A stretch of 64,000 nucleotides of DNA from Leeuwenhoekiella polynyae. Its GTDB lineage: Bacteria; Bacteroidota; Bacteroidia; Flavobacteriales; Flavobacteriaceae. The number at the start of each line of letters is the position of its first letter. Positions within the stretch are counted from its first letter, which is position 1. The notes beneath the pieces were generated by a model. That model did no database searches. It was not told the origin of the DNA and saw only the letters and a list, made by a program, of their open reading frames with translations. Made by a program: the position numbers and the translations under genes. Below, in pieces: positions 35,230 through 44,693 of this stretch. The stretch lies in the NCBI RefSeq assembly GCF_042683665.1, contig NZ_JBHUOO010000023.1, one strand, 5' to 3'.

Positions 35230-36582
35230 ATGCGTGTACATTTTATAGCAATTGGCGGTAGCGCTATGCACAATCTGGCTTTAGCATTACATCACAAAGG
35301 ATATCAGGTAAGTGGAAGTGATGACGCCATTTTTGAACCTTCTAAATCTCGTCTAGCAAACTATGATTTGTTGCCGAAAGAATTAGGTTGGTTTCCTGAT
35401 AAAATTGAAAAGAATTTGGATGCTGTTATTCTAGGAATGCACGCAAAGCCTGACAATTCAGAATTGCTGAAAGCCCAAGAACTCGGACTCAAAATCTACA
35501 GTTATCCGGAGTTTTTATACGAGCAGTCTAAAGAAAAAACCCGAGTTGTAATTGGCGGTTCTCACGGTAAGACCACAATTACATCGATGATTTTGCACGT
35601 GTTGCATTACCACGATCGCGAAGTTGATTTTATGATTGGTGCCCAGTTACCGGGTTTTGAGACAATGGTTCATTTAACTGAAGAGAATGATTTTATATTA
35701 CTTGAAGGTGATGAGTATCTCTCTTCACCAATAGACCGCAGGCCCAAATTCCATTTATATAAACCTAACATTGCTTTGATAAGTGGCATTGCCTGGGATC
35801 ATGTGAATGTGTTTCCAACTTACGAGAATTATGTTGAGCAGTTTGAGATCTTTGCAGACTCTATTTCGCGAGGCGGAATTTTAGTTTATAATGAAGAAGA
35901 TGCTGAGGTCAAACGCATTGCTGAAGCTGCTACAGCTCCCACCAGAAAGCATCCTTACACCACACCAGAATATACGATTGAGAATGGAGAAACGCTGTTA
36001 GAAACTCCAGAGGGCCCCATGCCAATATCTGTTTTCGGAAAGCATAACCTGAGTAATCTTGCCGGCGCAAAATGGATTTGTCAGCATATGGGTGTTGATG
36101 AAGATGATTTCTACGAGGCAATCGCCAGTTTTGAAGGGGCGGCAAAACGTCTGGAAAAAATAGGGGAGACCGCTGATAATATTGCCTTCAAAGATTTTGC
36201 ACACTCACCTAGTAAAGTAGAGGCAACTACCCAAGCAGTTAAGAATCAATTTCCAGATCGTAAACTTATTGCTTGCTTAGAATTACATACCTACAGTAGC
36301 CTTAACGCCGAATTTATAAAAGGATATAAAGGAGCTTTAGACGCTGCTGAAGAAGCGGTGGTTTTTTATTCACCGGAAGCAGTTGCGGTAAAAAAACTCG
36401 ATGCGATCAGTAAAGAGCAAATAGCAGCAGCTTTTGAGCGTGAGGATCTTATTGTTTTTACAGATTCCGCTGATTTTAAAAATTATCTAAACGAGCAGGA
36501 ATTCAAAAATTCTGTGTTGTTGCTTATGAGTAGTGGTAATTATGGTGGGTTAGATTTTGATAGTGTGCAAAATATGCTCTAG
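35230..36582 (+). CDS. mpl: Murein tripeptide ligase Mpl
   Basis: A 450-residue Mur ligase. N-terminal HFIAIGGSAMHNLALALHHKG is a MurC/Mpl type Rossmann region; the ATP-binding P-loop is GGSHGKTT; DFAHSPSKVEA is typical of Mpl. It joins the recycled tripeptide L-Ala-gamma-D-Glu-meso-DAP to UDP-MurNAc, reusing peptidoglycan. Length and motifs favour Mpl over MurC. Its last 4 bp overlap the convergent PaiB-like gene. Confidence 0.88.
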   Translation: MRVHFIAIGGSAMHNLALALHHKGYQVSGSDDAIFEPSKSRLANYDLLPKELGWFPDKIEKNLDAVILGMHAKPDNSELLKAQELGLKIYSYPEFLYEQSKEKTRVVIGGSHGKTTITSMILHVLHYHDREVDFMIGAQLPGFETMVHLTEENDFILLEGDEYLSSPIDRRPKFHLYKPNIALISGIAWDHVNVFPTYENYVEQFEIFADSISRGGILVYNEEDAEVKRIAEAATAPTRKHPYTTPEYTIENGETLLETPEGPMPISVFGKHNLSNLAGAKWICQHMGVDEDDFYEAIASFEGAAKRLEKIGETADNIAFKDFAHSPSKVEATTQAVKNQFPDRKLIACLELHTYSSLNAEFIKGYKGALDAAEEAVVFYSPEAVAVKKLDAISKEQIAAAFEREDLIVFTDSADFKNYLNEQEFKNSVLLLMSSGNYGGLDFDSVQNML

Positions 36583-37205
36583 CCCTTTTTTATGTGGTTC
36601 GTATAGACCGAATCTAGATATATAGGAATGACGTCTGTATAATTTGTTGTAAGCGCTTGTTTAGCAGCGGTTTGATCTTTTTTATTTTTGTCTTGCGATA
36701 ATTTAAATTTACCTTCCCAGGCTGTTATTTCTAGTTCAAAACCGGTAACATAATTTACAAAGGCTTCCATCCGTGGGTCTTCTTTTTCTAGAATATATTT
36801 TTGATCAGAGCCCTCAAGAAATTTGGTGAGTTCTATCATTTCCATTTTAAGTTCATCATTGCTTAAAATACGGTTTACTTTTCCTTCTAAATGTACTTTG
36901 ATATAATTCCAGGTAGGTAGCTGTTTGGTGTTATAAATACTGGGTGAAATATAGGTGTCAGGGCCATTAAAAACAATTGTAGACGTAACTCCCTGTTTTA
37001 AATTTTTGAGTTGGGGATTGTTGTTATCTATATGTCCGCTGAGCATCCCGAACTTTTCATTTCTGGAATATCTTAATGGCAAATGTGTAATTATAGGTTT
37101 GTTTTCATAAACTGAAATCAACTGAGCCAGAGGAAATGTTTCAATCGTTTTGATAACGTTTTTAAACTGAGATTCCTGATGGTGTTGAGGTGGATATAAA
37201 CTCAT
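36579..37205 (-). CDS. FMN-binding PaiB-like protein
   Basis: A 208-residue protein of the PaiB / FMN-binding split-barrel family: MSLYPPQHHQES at the start, ITHLPLRYS, GMLSGHIDNNNPQ and WNYIKVHLEGKV follow. In Bacillus PaiB is annotated as a negative regulator of sporulation and protease genes, but no DNA-binding domain is visible; flavin binding is more likely. It overlaps the upstream DUF1569 gene by 4 bp. Confidence 0.8.
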   Translation of the reverse strand: MSLYPPQHHQESQFKNVIKTIETFPLAQLISVYENKPIITHLPLRYSRNEKFGMLSGHIDNNNPQLKNLKQGVTSTIVFNGPDTYISPSIYNTKQLPTWNYIKVHLEGKVNRILSNDELKMEMIELTKFLEGSDQKYILEKEDPRMEAFVNYVTGFELEITAWEGKFKLSQDKNKKDQTAAKQALTTNYTDVIPIYLDSVYTNHIKKG

Positions 37206-37645
37206 ACTCCGAATTGTCTAAAGTGATGATCCAGATGTTTGTATTGCATTTTACCCCATTGCTCTGGAGTGAAGTTTCCAAAAACCGGATGCGGTGTCCA
37301 ATCTTTTTTATTTTTCAGGCTGTAGAATGACTCGATAAGCGATTTTAAACGTTCTTTTTCAGTAGAAAAATCTTTAAATTCAGATACTTTAAATCTTTTT
37401 GGGGTTGGCATATTTTTTCGGAATGTACTATCATCATACATAGGCTTTTTGAAAAAAGAACGAATTAGGAAATTAGATTTGAGTCCAAAATCCTTATTAT
37501 AAATAGCAATTTCCAAAGGTTTTTGACAATGATTGAGCATTTGCCCTACATTCATTTTTCCCCATTGGGCAGTACTTTCAGGAGAAAGATTAGCCAGTCG
37601 TTCTAGAATAGCGTTGTAAGTGTCTGATTCAAAAAGACTTTTCAT
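37202..37645 (-). CDS. DUF1569 (DinB-like) protein
   Basis: A 147-residue protein with a four-helix DinB-like plan. QMLNHCQKPLE near residue 40 and HLDHHFRQFGV at the C-terminus supply conserved His residues that may bind metal. The family has no known function. Translation is coupled to the PaiB-like gene through an ATGA overlap. Confidence 0.75.
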   Translation of the reverse strand: MKSLFESDTYNAILERLANLSPESTAQWGKMNVGQMLNHCQKPLEIAIYNKDFGLKSNFLIRSFFKKPMYDDSTFRKNMPTPKRFKVSEFKDFSTEKERLKSLIESFYSLKNKKDWTPHPVFGNFTPEQWGKMQYKHLDHHFRQFGV

Positions 37646-37780
37646 GTTTTTTAAAAGTTTAAAGATGTGATTTAAAGGTACATTTTTTTAACTTTAGAAT
37701 TCAATACGCTACTTTACAGCTGTTTAATTAAATACAATCATTAAGGTCTTTTGATGAGATCTTAAACCCAACTCATATTT

Positions 37781-38479
37781 ATGGAGCATAAAACCGAACA
37801 TTTTTCAATTAAAAATTGGTCTTTAGATGACCGACCCAGAGAAAAATTACTACAAAAAGGTAAAGACACTTTAACCGATGCAGAGCTCATTGCGATTTTG
37901 ATAGGTTCAGGAAGTCGCAATGAAAGTGCGGTGAGTTTAAGTAAACGCATTTTAGCTTCCGCAGAACACAACTTGACGGCTTTAGGGAAGTTGAGTATAT
38001 CTCAGTTAATGGAATTTAAAGGTGTAGGTGAAGCAAAAGCCATAACGATTGCTGCAGCGATGGAACTGGGTCGCAGACGTCGAGCAGAGAGAACCGAAGA
38101 CGTTAAGAAAATCACTGGCAGTAATGCAGTGTATGAGCTTTTGAACCCAATACTGGGGGAACTCGGTCACGAAGAATTTTGGATTTTATATCTTAACAAC
38201 TCTAATAAAGTGATGACGATGCACCAGCTTAGCAAAGGCGGAATGACCGGCACCTTAGTTGATGTGAGATTGGTATTGCGCAAAGCTCTTGAGACGGGTG
38301 CGGTATCTATAATTTTAGCACATAATCACCCTTCTGGTAGTTTACGTCCCAGTCAGGCTGATAAAGATATCACGGTAAAACTCAAAACCGCAGCAGCAAG
38401 TCTTGATATAAAAGTGCTAGACCATCTAATCATTACCGAAAATGCGTATTTTAGCTTTGCCGATGAAGGTTTGCTTTAA
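37781..38479 (+). CDS. radC: RadC-like JAB-domain protein
   Basis: A 232-residue protein with an N-terminal helix-hairpin-helix part (LMEFKGVGEAKAITIAAA) and a C-terminal JAMM/MPN+ metalloprotease-like domain with the HNHPSGSLRPSQAD motif. RadC was once linked to DNA repair; the role is now doubtful. In bacteria it is often with mobile elements, but here it stands in a housekeeping setting. Confidence 0.92.
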   Translation: MEHKTEHFSIKNWSLDDRPREKLLQKGKDTLTDAELIAILIGSGSRNESAVSLSKRILASAEHNLTALGKLSISQLMEFKGVGEAKAITIAAAMELGRRRRAERTEDVKKITGSNAVYELLNPILGELGHEEFWILYLNNSNKVMTMHQLSKGGMTGTLVDVRLVLRKALETGAVSIILAHNHPSGSLRPSQADKDITVKLKTAAASLDIKVLDHLIITENAYFSFADEGLL

Positions 38480-38609
38480 AATCTTCAGTGCTTGGAGTAA
38501 GAATAAAATCTTTGGGCTTTAAATCCTTAGAATCTTGCTTCAATCTAATTAACTGTAATTCTTTCGACTTTACTGGAAAATTGCAGAACTTGCCATTAAG
38601 AATTTGTAG

Positions 38610-39914
38610 ATGCTCCTAATTTATACTCATAAAGTAACCCCGCGCTTACGTTATACGTTTAAGCATATTTGTACAAATATTTTAGGGATTCCTGTCAAGT
38701 TTACGACTGCGGTAGATGAGTTTATCGTGCATGACAGTCTTAAGCTTTCTTATACTAATAAGCCGCTTGGTAAAGAATTATATATAAAAAGTCAAGAGGT
38801 GCTCTTTGAGCAGGGAATAACAGATATGGAAGTCAAAGTGCAAGAGTGGCGTGATACAAAATGCTTCTTTGTTACTGGTACTAAGAGTTTCTTACCTTAT
38901 GATATTTTTGCAGCAGCTTTTGTTCTTTTAAGTAGGTATGAGGAGTTTTTACCACACGTAAAAGACGAGCAAGGGAGGTTTCCTGCAGGAGAAAGTTTAG
39001 GGTTTCAGAACGAGTTTTTAACACAGCCTGTTATTGATATCTGGGCTTGTTATTTTAAAGAAGTTCTAGAGGAAAAATATCCTGATTATGATTTTGCGAA
39101 GCGGAAATTTTCTTTTCAGGCATTGGTTGATGTTGAGCAAGCTTATGAAATGTATGGCATAGGAATAATGCGCTGGTTAACCAGTTTTTTAAGTGACTTG
39201 GTACATTTTCAGTTTCAACGTATTTGGTTACGCTTTAGGGTAAATATTGGTCTGCGAAAAGATCCGTACGATACCTTTAGTTGGTTGATAAATGTTCAGA
39301 AAAATGCCAAATTTAAGTTTGTCTTCTTCTTTATGGTAGGTAACTATTCTACCTATACCAAGAACATCAGATACAATAAAAAAACTTTCAGAGAGCTCAT
39401 AAAAATGGTGGGCGATTACAGTGAGATTGGCTTGTTACTTTCTAAAGAAGCTTTGTCTGGTAAAAAACAAATGAAGCTAGAAAAGAAACGAATCGAAGGT
39501 ATTACTAATAAAGAACTCAATGCTGTACGTTGCAGTGCGCATATGGGGAGTTTGCCTATGCATTACCGTGAGATGATTCAGCAGGAAGCCAAGAATGATT
39601 ATTCAATGGGTTACCCTGATGTTTTGGGTTTTAGAGCCGGTACTTGCACACCTTTTAACTTTTATGATCTTGATTATGAGAGTATAACTCCATTAGTTGT
39701 TCATCCTATTTGTGCACAAGCAAGTGCTTTTGAATCCCGAAGAGTAGATGTTAAAGAATTGAATCATGAACTAGATATTTTCTTTAAAATGAAAGAAGAA
39801 GTTGAGCGGGTAAAAGGTAATTTTGTGTTCAGTTTTAAAAATAAATCAGTCACTGGTAAAGGTCAGGATGAAGGCCAGTGGAAACAATTTTTTAGAGAAT
39901 TAGTCAATGACTAA
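38610..39914 (+). CDS. Polysaccharide deacetylase-like protein (DUF7033 type)
   Basis: A 434-residue protein typical of a Bacteroidota group annotated as polysaccharide deacetylases. The region LVDVEQAYEMYG at about residue 173 stands where the NodB-type DxD motif is expected (TFDIDxAY in relatives as I recall), and a late GFRAGTCTPFNFYDLDYES resembles the R-x-G motif 3. No signal peptide is present. Substrate and activity are not shown. Its 3' end overlaps the HAD gene by 8 bp. Confidence 0.7.
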   Translation: MLLIYTHKVTPRLRYTFKHICTNILGIPVKFTTAVDEFIVHDSLKLSYTNKPLGKELYIKSQEVLFEQGITDMEVKVQEWRDTKCFFVTGTKSFLPYDIFAAAFVLLSRYEEFLPHVKDEQGRFPAGESLGFQNEFLTQPVIDIWACYFKEVLEEKYPDYDFAKRKFSFQALVDVEQAYEMYGIGIMRWLTSFLSDLVHFQFQRIWLRFRVNIGLRKDPYDTFSWLINVQKNAKFKFVFFFMVGNYSTYTKNIRYNKKTFRELIKMVGDYSEIGLLLSKEALSGKKQMKLEKKRIEGITNKELNAVRCSAHMGSLPMHYREMIQQEAKNDYSMGYPDVLGFRAGTCTPFNFYDLDYESITPLVVHPICAQASAFESRRVDVKELNHELDIFFKMKEEVERVKGNFVFSFKNKSVTGKGQDEGQWKQFFRELVND

Positions 39915-40599
39915 ATTTAAAGGTATTAAGCACGTTTTTTTTGATCTGGATCATACCCTTTGGGATTTTGATCGCAATTCAGAATTGGCGTTTCAGGATA
40001 TATTTAAGAAGAACAACATCAGTGTGAGTGTTGAAGATTTTTTGAAGGTTTACGTTCCTATTAATTTTGAATATTGGAAATATTATAGAGAAGCTCGCGT
40101 AACCAAAGAACAATTACGTTATGGGAGGTTAAAGAAGTCTTTTGATGCTTTACAGATAAATATTGATGATTTTCTGATAGATAGACTTTCTGTAGATTAT
40201 ATAGACTATCTGCCAAAACATAACCATCTTTTTGATGGTGCTATGGAGCTACTTGAAGAACTCAACGAGAAGTATCATTTGCATATTATAACCAATGGTT
40301 TTGAGGAGGTTCAAACCTTAAAGCTTCAGAATTCAAAAATAGGCCACTTCTTTAAGACGATGACTAGTAGCGAAGCTGCTGGTGTTAAGAAACCAGACTC
40401 TAAAATTTTTCACCATGCTTTAAATGCTGCAGCTGCAACTGTGACTGAAAGTATAATGGTGGGTGATACTTATGAGGCAGATATTGTAGGGGCACAAAAT
40501 ATTGGAATGCAGACAATCTGTTTTAATTATCACAAAGCAGATTTACACGTTGATGAAATTGCAGTAGATGATATCAAGTCTGTTCGCTTATTTTTGTAA
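39907..40599 (+). CDS. YjjG-type HAD phosphatase / nucleotidase
   Basis: A 230-residue HAD-superfamily hydrolase. Motif I is VFFDLDHTLWDFDRNS, motif II ITNGFE, the motif III Lys is in AAGVKKPDSKIF, and motif IV MVGDTYEADIVGA. This matches the YjjG family, which dephosphorylates nucleoside monophosphates including non-canonical pyrimidines. It is coupled to the deacetylase-like gene by an 8-bp overlap. Confidence 0.88.
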   Translation: MTKFKGIKHVFFDLDHTLWDFDRNSELAFQDIFKKNNISVSVEDFLKVYVPINFEYWKYYREARVTKEQLRYGRLKKSFDALQINIDDFLIDRLSVDYIDYLPKHNHLFDGAMELLEELNEKYHLHIITNGFEEVQTLKLQNSKIGHFFKTMTSSEAAGVKKPDSKIFHHALNAAAATVTESIMVGDTYEADIVGAQNIGMQTICFNYHKADLHVDEIAVDDIKSVRLFL

Positions 40600-40654
40600 A
40601 TTGAGAACGATAACAAAACAAGATTTAGTTCGTTAGACTAATAGATTATAAAAC

Positions 40655-41542
40655 ATGATGAAAAAGAATTTAATACTAGCCGTGGCATTACTATTAGGAG
40701 TTGTAAGCCTTTCGGCTCAAGAATTAGGAGATTATAAATACATCGTTGTTCCTCAGAAATTTGAGTTTCAAGATGAAGCTGGTGAATATGATGTAAATGC
40801 ACTAACCCGTTTTCTATTTATAAAATATGGTTTTGATGCATATATGGAAAACGAAGAGTTGCCTGCAGATTTAAATGAGAATGGTTGTAATACATTATAC
40901 GCTAGAGCTACCGTTAGTGGGTTTTTAAGTATTAAAGCCTTGATTTCTTTAGTGAATTGCAGAGGTAAAGAAGTCTTTGTTTTACCGGAAGGGAAAAGTA
41001 AAATAAAGGAGTTTAAGGCAGGTCATCAGGATGCATTTAGAGATGCGTTTGAAGAGCTTGAAGAAGAATATGGTTATACATATTCTGATGAGATAGTAGA
41101 CCGTGCTGAGCTCATTGAAGAAGATGAAGATGAGGCCGCAGAATTGGTGCCGGAAATAAGAAAAAAGCAGGAGTCTAAGGTCGTTGCTGTGACTGCCGTT
41201 GTTAAGAATACAGGTAAAGAAATAAAAGAAGAAGTGAGCACAGCGATTGATGCAGAAACTACTACTGCTCCCAGTACAAATGAATCTGTAATAGAAGAAG
41301 ATATTTCAACTGTTTTAACTAGTGAAGATGGTTCATTTAGTATGAAAGCCACAACTTCTGGATTTGATGTTTACGAAGGGAGTTCTAAAATAGGGACCGC
41401 TGTAAAAACTTCAGCAGGCTCTTATTTAGTAAGCACTTCAGAATTCACGGGAGTTGGTTATTATAATGGTACAGAGTTTACTGTAGAACGTGAAATAAAA
41501 GGAGTTTCCGGATTGGTGAAAATGATTTTCACTAAAAAGTAA
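40655..41542 (+). CDS. Secreted protein of unknown function
   Basis: A 295-residue protein with a signal peptide (cleaved after SLSAQ). The first part, to about residue 150, resembles an ordered domain (DYKYIVVPQKFEFQ, then FLFIKYGFDAYMENEELP); it is followed by an acidic Glu/Asp-rich stretch (about 150-170), a Thr/Ser-rich linker, and a C-terminal beta-rich region. I do not recognise a family with known activity. It ends with a convergent terminator shared with rarA. Confidence 0.6.
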   Translation: MMKKNLILAVALLLGVVSLSAQELGDYKYIVVPQKFEFQDEAGEYDVNALTRFLFIKYGFDAYMENEELPADLNENGCNTLYARATVSGFLSIKALISLVNCRGKEVFVLPEGKSKIKEFKAGHQDAFRDAFEELEEEYGYTYSDEIVDRAELIEEDEDEAAELVPEIRKKQESKVVAVTAVVKNTGKEIKEEVSTAIDAETTTAPSTNESVIEEDISTVLTSEDGSFSMKATTSGFDVYEGSSKIGTAVKTSAGSYLVSTSEFTGVGYYNGTEFTVEREIKGVSGLVKMIFTKK

Positions 41543-41557
41543 ATAAGAATATTTACC

Positions 41558-41600
41558 AATAAAAAACTCCATCCTAAACTTAGGGTGGAGTTTTTTATTG
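41558..41600. terminator. Bidirectional terminator after the secreted unknown
   Basis: AATAAAAAACTCCATCCTA pairs with TAGGGTGGAGTTTTTTATT (one G-T pair), with T runs on both strands. It serves the gene at 40655 and could also stop read-through from rarA, whose stop lies 120 bp away. Confidence 0.82.
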
Positions 41601-41720
41601 GCACCGCTAAAGGGTCTATTATCCCGAGGTTTGTCATGAAATTGAGGATTTTTTTATAATGAGTGCCTCTTGAGCTTGCTTCGAGGTAGTTTACTGGAGT
41701 TAAAAGAATCAATCTAAGAC

Positions 41721-42998
41721 TTAGTAGTTGTATTTATCTCCCCAGCGATTTTTAAGAAACTTGCGAATGCCGTCTTCTCGTGTATTGTTTCCCGGTTCAT
41801 AGAGCTTTTGATTTTTAATCTCCTCGGGTAGAAATTCCTGGTAAATAAAATTTCCCGTACCATCGTGAGAGTATTTATACTCATCTCCATATCCCAATTC
41901 TTTCATCAACTTTGTAGGGGCGTTACGTAAAGCAAGCGGCACAGGTAGATCTCCGGTTTGTTTTACCAATTGCTGAGCTTTGTTAATCGCCATATACGAA
42001 GCGTTGCTTTTTGCTGAGGTTGCTAAATAGGTCACGCATTGACTCAATATAATTCTAGATTCTGGGTAGCCTATAGTTGTTACTGCGGTAAAAGCATTTG
42101 TAGCCATAATTAAAGCGGTTGGGTTGGCATTGCCAATATCTTCTGAAGCGAGAATGATCAAGCGTCTTGCGATAAATTTGAGATCTTCTCCGCCTTCAAT
42201 CATTCGGGCTAGATAGTAAACCGCTGCATTGGGATCGCTACCTCTAATTGATTTTATAAATGCTGAAATAATATCATAGTGTTGCTCGCCGGTTTTGTCA
42301 TACATCACCGTGTTTTGTTGCACCTTTTGCTGAACCATTTCGTTGGTAATAACTACTTTTTCAGAATTTGTGGTAGTAACAAGCAATTCAAAAATATTAA
42401 GCAGTTTACGTGCGTCACCGCCACTTATGCGCAGCAGCGCTTCAGTCTCCTCGAGTATTATTTCTTTTTTAGCAAGAATTGCATCTTGAGTCATTGCACG
42501 TTTTAAAAGCGCTCTCAGGTCATCTGCAGAAAACGGATTGAGCACATAAACCTGACAACGCGACAAGAGAGCAGGAATTACTTCAAAACTGGGGTTTTCG
42601 GTAGTTGCACCTATTAACGTCACCCAGCCTTTTTCTACCGCTGCAAGTAGCGAATCTTGTTGCGATTTGCTAAAGCGGTGGATCTCGTCTATAAATAGTA
42701 ATGGGTTTTTCTGAGTGAATAATCCACCGGCATTTTTTGCTTTATCAATAACTTCACGCACATCTTTAACACCACTGTTTATAGCGCTTAAAATATAAAA
42801 AGGACGCTTTGATTCTTCGGCTATAATAGAAGCTAGAGTAGTTTTACCAACTCCCGGAGGGCCCCATAAGATCAATGAAGGAATAATACCTGATTTTATT
42901 GAAGAAGTGAGTGAGCCTTTATCACCCACAAGATGTTCTTGACTTAGATAGTCGTCTAGAGTTTTAGGACGTAAACGTTCTGCTAGTGGTGCATTCAT
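41721..42998 (-). CDS. rarA: Replication-associated recombination protein A (RarA/MgsA)
   Basis: A 425-residue clamp-loader-like AAA+ ATPase. N-terminal PLAERLRPKTLDDYLSQEHL, Walker A WGPPGVGKTT, Walker B LFIDEIHRF and sensor 1 GATTENPSFEV are all intact, with the C-terminal MgsA-type tetramerisation part (YLARMIEGGEDLKFIARR). It acts at stalled replication forks. It is divergent from the rhomboid gene. Confidence 0.94.
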   Translation of the reverse strand: MNAPLAERLRPKTLDDYLSQEHLVGDKGSLTSSIKSGIIPSLILWGPPGVGKTTLASIIAEESKRPFYILSAINSGVKDVREVIDKAKNAGGLFTQKNPLLFIDEIHRFSKSQQDSLLAAVEKGWVTLIGATTENPSFEVIPALLSRCQVYVLNPFSADDLRALLKRAMTQDAILAKKEIILEETEALLRISGGDARKLLNIFELLVTTTNSEKVVITNEMVQQKVQQNTVMYDKTGEQHYDIISAFIKSIRGSDPNAAVYYLARMIEGGEDLKFIARRLIILASEDIGNANPTALIMATNAFTAVTTIGYPESRIILSQCVTYLATSAKSNASYMAINKAQQLVKQTGDLPVPLALRNAPTKLMKELGYGDEYKYSHDGTGNFIYQEFLPEEIKNQKLYEPGNNTREDGIRKFLKNRWGDKYNY

Positions 42999-43157
42999 TC
43001 TTCAAAATTATTTATTTAGCGGTGATTAACTCAAAAACTCAACTTAAAATTGAGAAATGTTTCGGCATTATTAATAACTGGTAGTTAATGGCGCAAATTA
43101 CTGCCAGTATTTCCTGTTTTCGATTTTTGGTTAAACAATTGCATATTAGAAATCATT

Positions 43158-43871
43158 ATGTGTGTGAACGATCAAAAAACAGGTTTTCAATTTAGTACAG
43201 GTGTGGTTTTGTATCCCGTATTAATTGTGCTGTTCATGTGGCTGGTCTTTTGGTTTGAACTTCGTTTTGGATACAATTTTACAGATTTTGGTGTTTTGCC
43301 CAGAACGCTTTCTGGCCTACGGGGTATTATTTTTTCACCATTTATTCACTCTGGTTTGAGTCATTTGTGGCATAACAGCGTTCCTACTTTAGTTCTAATG
43401 GGTGGCCTTTTTTACTTCTACAGACCTGTGGCTTGGCGCGTATTACTTATTTTGATACTTATTTCAGGTTTGGGAACGTGGTTATTTGGCAGACAGGCTT
43501 ATCACATAGGAGCAAGCGGTGTAATTTATGGTTTGGCTTCCTTTTTATTTTTTAAAGGAATCTGGTCTAAACATTATAGGCTTACGGCCTTCTCGCTAAT
43601 TGTTGTTTTTCTCTACGGAAGTCTTATTTGGGGAACGATGCCTATTCAGGAAGGTATGAGCTGGGAAGGACATTTGTCTGGTTTTCTGGGTGGACTTTTA
43701 CTGGCTTTTGTGATTAAAAATAAAATACCAAAACCCGTTAAATATCATTGGGAAACCGAAGCTTATAATCCTGAAAATGATCCTTTTTTGCGACAATTTG
43801 ACGAACACGGAAATTTTATAGATCCGCCAGAAGAATCTGATGAAGATTCGGAAGACGATTCAATTGTTTAG
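43158..43871 (+). CDS. Rhomboid family intramembrane serine protease
   Basis: A 237-residue protein with about six transmembrane segments. HSGLSHLWHNSVP is the second-helix His-Asn motif; the catalytic Ser is in the GASG of HIGASGVIYGLASF, and the His in GHLSGFLGGLL. The C-terminus is acidic and soluble (about 195-237). Rhomboids cut membrane proteins within the bilayer; the substrate is unknown. Its last 4 bp overlap the convergent rlmB. Confidence 0.88.
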   Translation: MCVNDQKTGFQFSTGVVLYPVLIVLFMWLVFWFELRFGYNFTDFGVLPRTLSGLRGIIFSPFIHSGLSHLWHNSVPTLVLMGGLFYFYRPVAWRVLLILILISGLGTWLFGRQAYHIGASGVIYGLASFLFFKGIWSKHYRLTAFSLIVVFLYGSLIWGTMPIQEGMSWEGHLSGFLGGLLLAFVIKNKIPKPVKYHWETEAYNPENDPFLRQFDEHGNFIDPPEESDEDSEDDSIV

Positions 43872-44602
43872 CTTCGTTGTCTTACAATTTCATATAAAAA
43901 AGCACCGCAAGCAACTGAAACATTAAGTGAGCTGATTGTTCCGACCATTGGTAATTTTGCTTTTTGATCTACGAGTTTTAAAACTCCTGCAGTTACACCT
44001 TTTCCTTCGCTACCCATAACTAAAGCAGTGGGAGTCGTGTAGTCTAAATCGTAAACTGAGCTTTCAGTTTTTTCTGTTGCAGCCACAACCTGAACTCCTG
44101 ATCCCTGTAAGTAAAAAAGTGCATCTTTAATATGATCTACTTTACAAATGGGGATATTGAAAATAGCTCCGGCTGAAGTCTTAACCGTATCGTCAGTTAC
44201 TGGTGCTCCCCCAGATTTGGGTACGATTATAGCATCAACACCTGTGCAAACTGCTGTACGGATAATTGCGCCAAAATTTCGAACATCGGTCAGTTGGTCT
44301 AATAATAAAAACAGTGCCGGCTTATCTGCTGCCAAAATAGCTTCAGCAGTAGCTTCAAATTCAGCAAAGCGAATAGGGGAGATTGTAGCAATCGCTCCCT
44401 GATGGTTCTGATCTGATAATTTATATAATTTTTCCTGAGGAACGTAAGAAACTGAAATTCCGTGTTCGCGGATTAAACCTTCCAACTCTTTAGAAAGCGG
44501 GTTATTCAATCCTTTTTGAAGATATATTTTACCTATTTCTTTACCGGCATTTATCGCTTCTATAATCGCCCGTGTACCGTAAATGTGAGTGCTTTTTGAC
44601 AT
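43868..44602 (-). CDS. rlmB: 23S rRNA (guanosine-2'-O-)-methyltransferase RlmB
   Basis: A 244-residue SpoU/TrmH family enzyme from the ATG at 44602, which begins MSKSTHIYGTRAIIEAI; the frame extends to 44650 but that segment contains a terminator. DQLTDVRNFGAIIRTA is SpoU motif 1, MGSEGKGV motif 2 and SLNVSVACGAFLYE motif 3. It methylates 23S rRNA (G2251 in E. coli). An N-terminal substrate-binding domain is present. Confidence 0.92.
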   Translation of the reverse strand: MSKSTHIYGTRAIIEAINAGKEIGKIYLQKGLNNPLSKELEGLIREHGISVSYVPQEKLYKLSDQNHQGAIATISPIRFAEFEATAEAILAADKPALFLLLDQLTDVRNFGAIIRTAVCTGVDAIIVPKSGGAPVTDDTVKTSAGAIFNIPICKVDHIKDALFYLQGSGVQVVAATEKTESSVYDLDYTTPTALVMGSEGKGVTAGVLKLVDQKAKLPMVGTISSLNVSVACGAFLYEIVRQRS

Positions 44603-44642
44603 ACGGCAAAGATAGGTTTGTTTTGGTGGATGCAGAAATAAA

Positions 44643-44671
44643 AAAGCCATCTGTAATACAGATGGCTTTTA
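44643..44671. terminator. Terminator of the second susCD operon
   Basis: AAAGCCATCTGTA pairs with TACAGATGGCTTT and has a T run on the minus strand, 22 bp after the susD stop codon. Confidence 0.85.
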
Positions 44672-44693
44672 AATCAAATAATAACTAGAGAAC

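Noticed and set aside
37781..38479. radC as a sign of a mobile element
   Set aside because: No integrase, repeats or phage genes nearby; neighbours are housekeeping genes.
41461..41712. Minus-strand frame of 83 codons between the secreted unknown and rarA
   Set aside because: It crosses the bidirectional terminator and the 3' end of the opposite gene; no conserved pattern.
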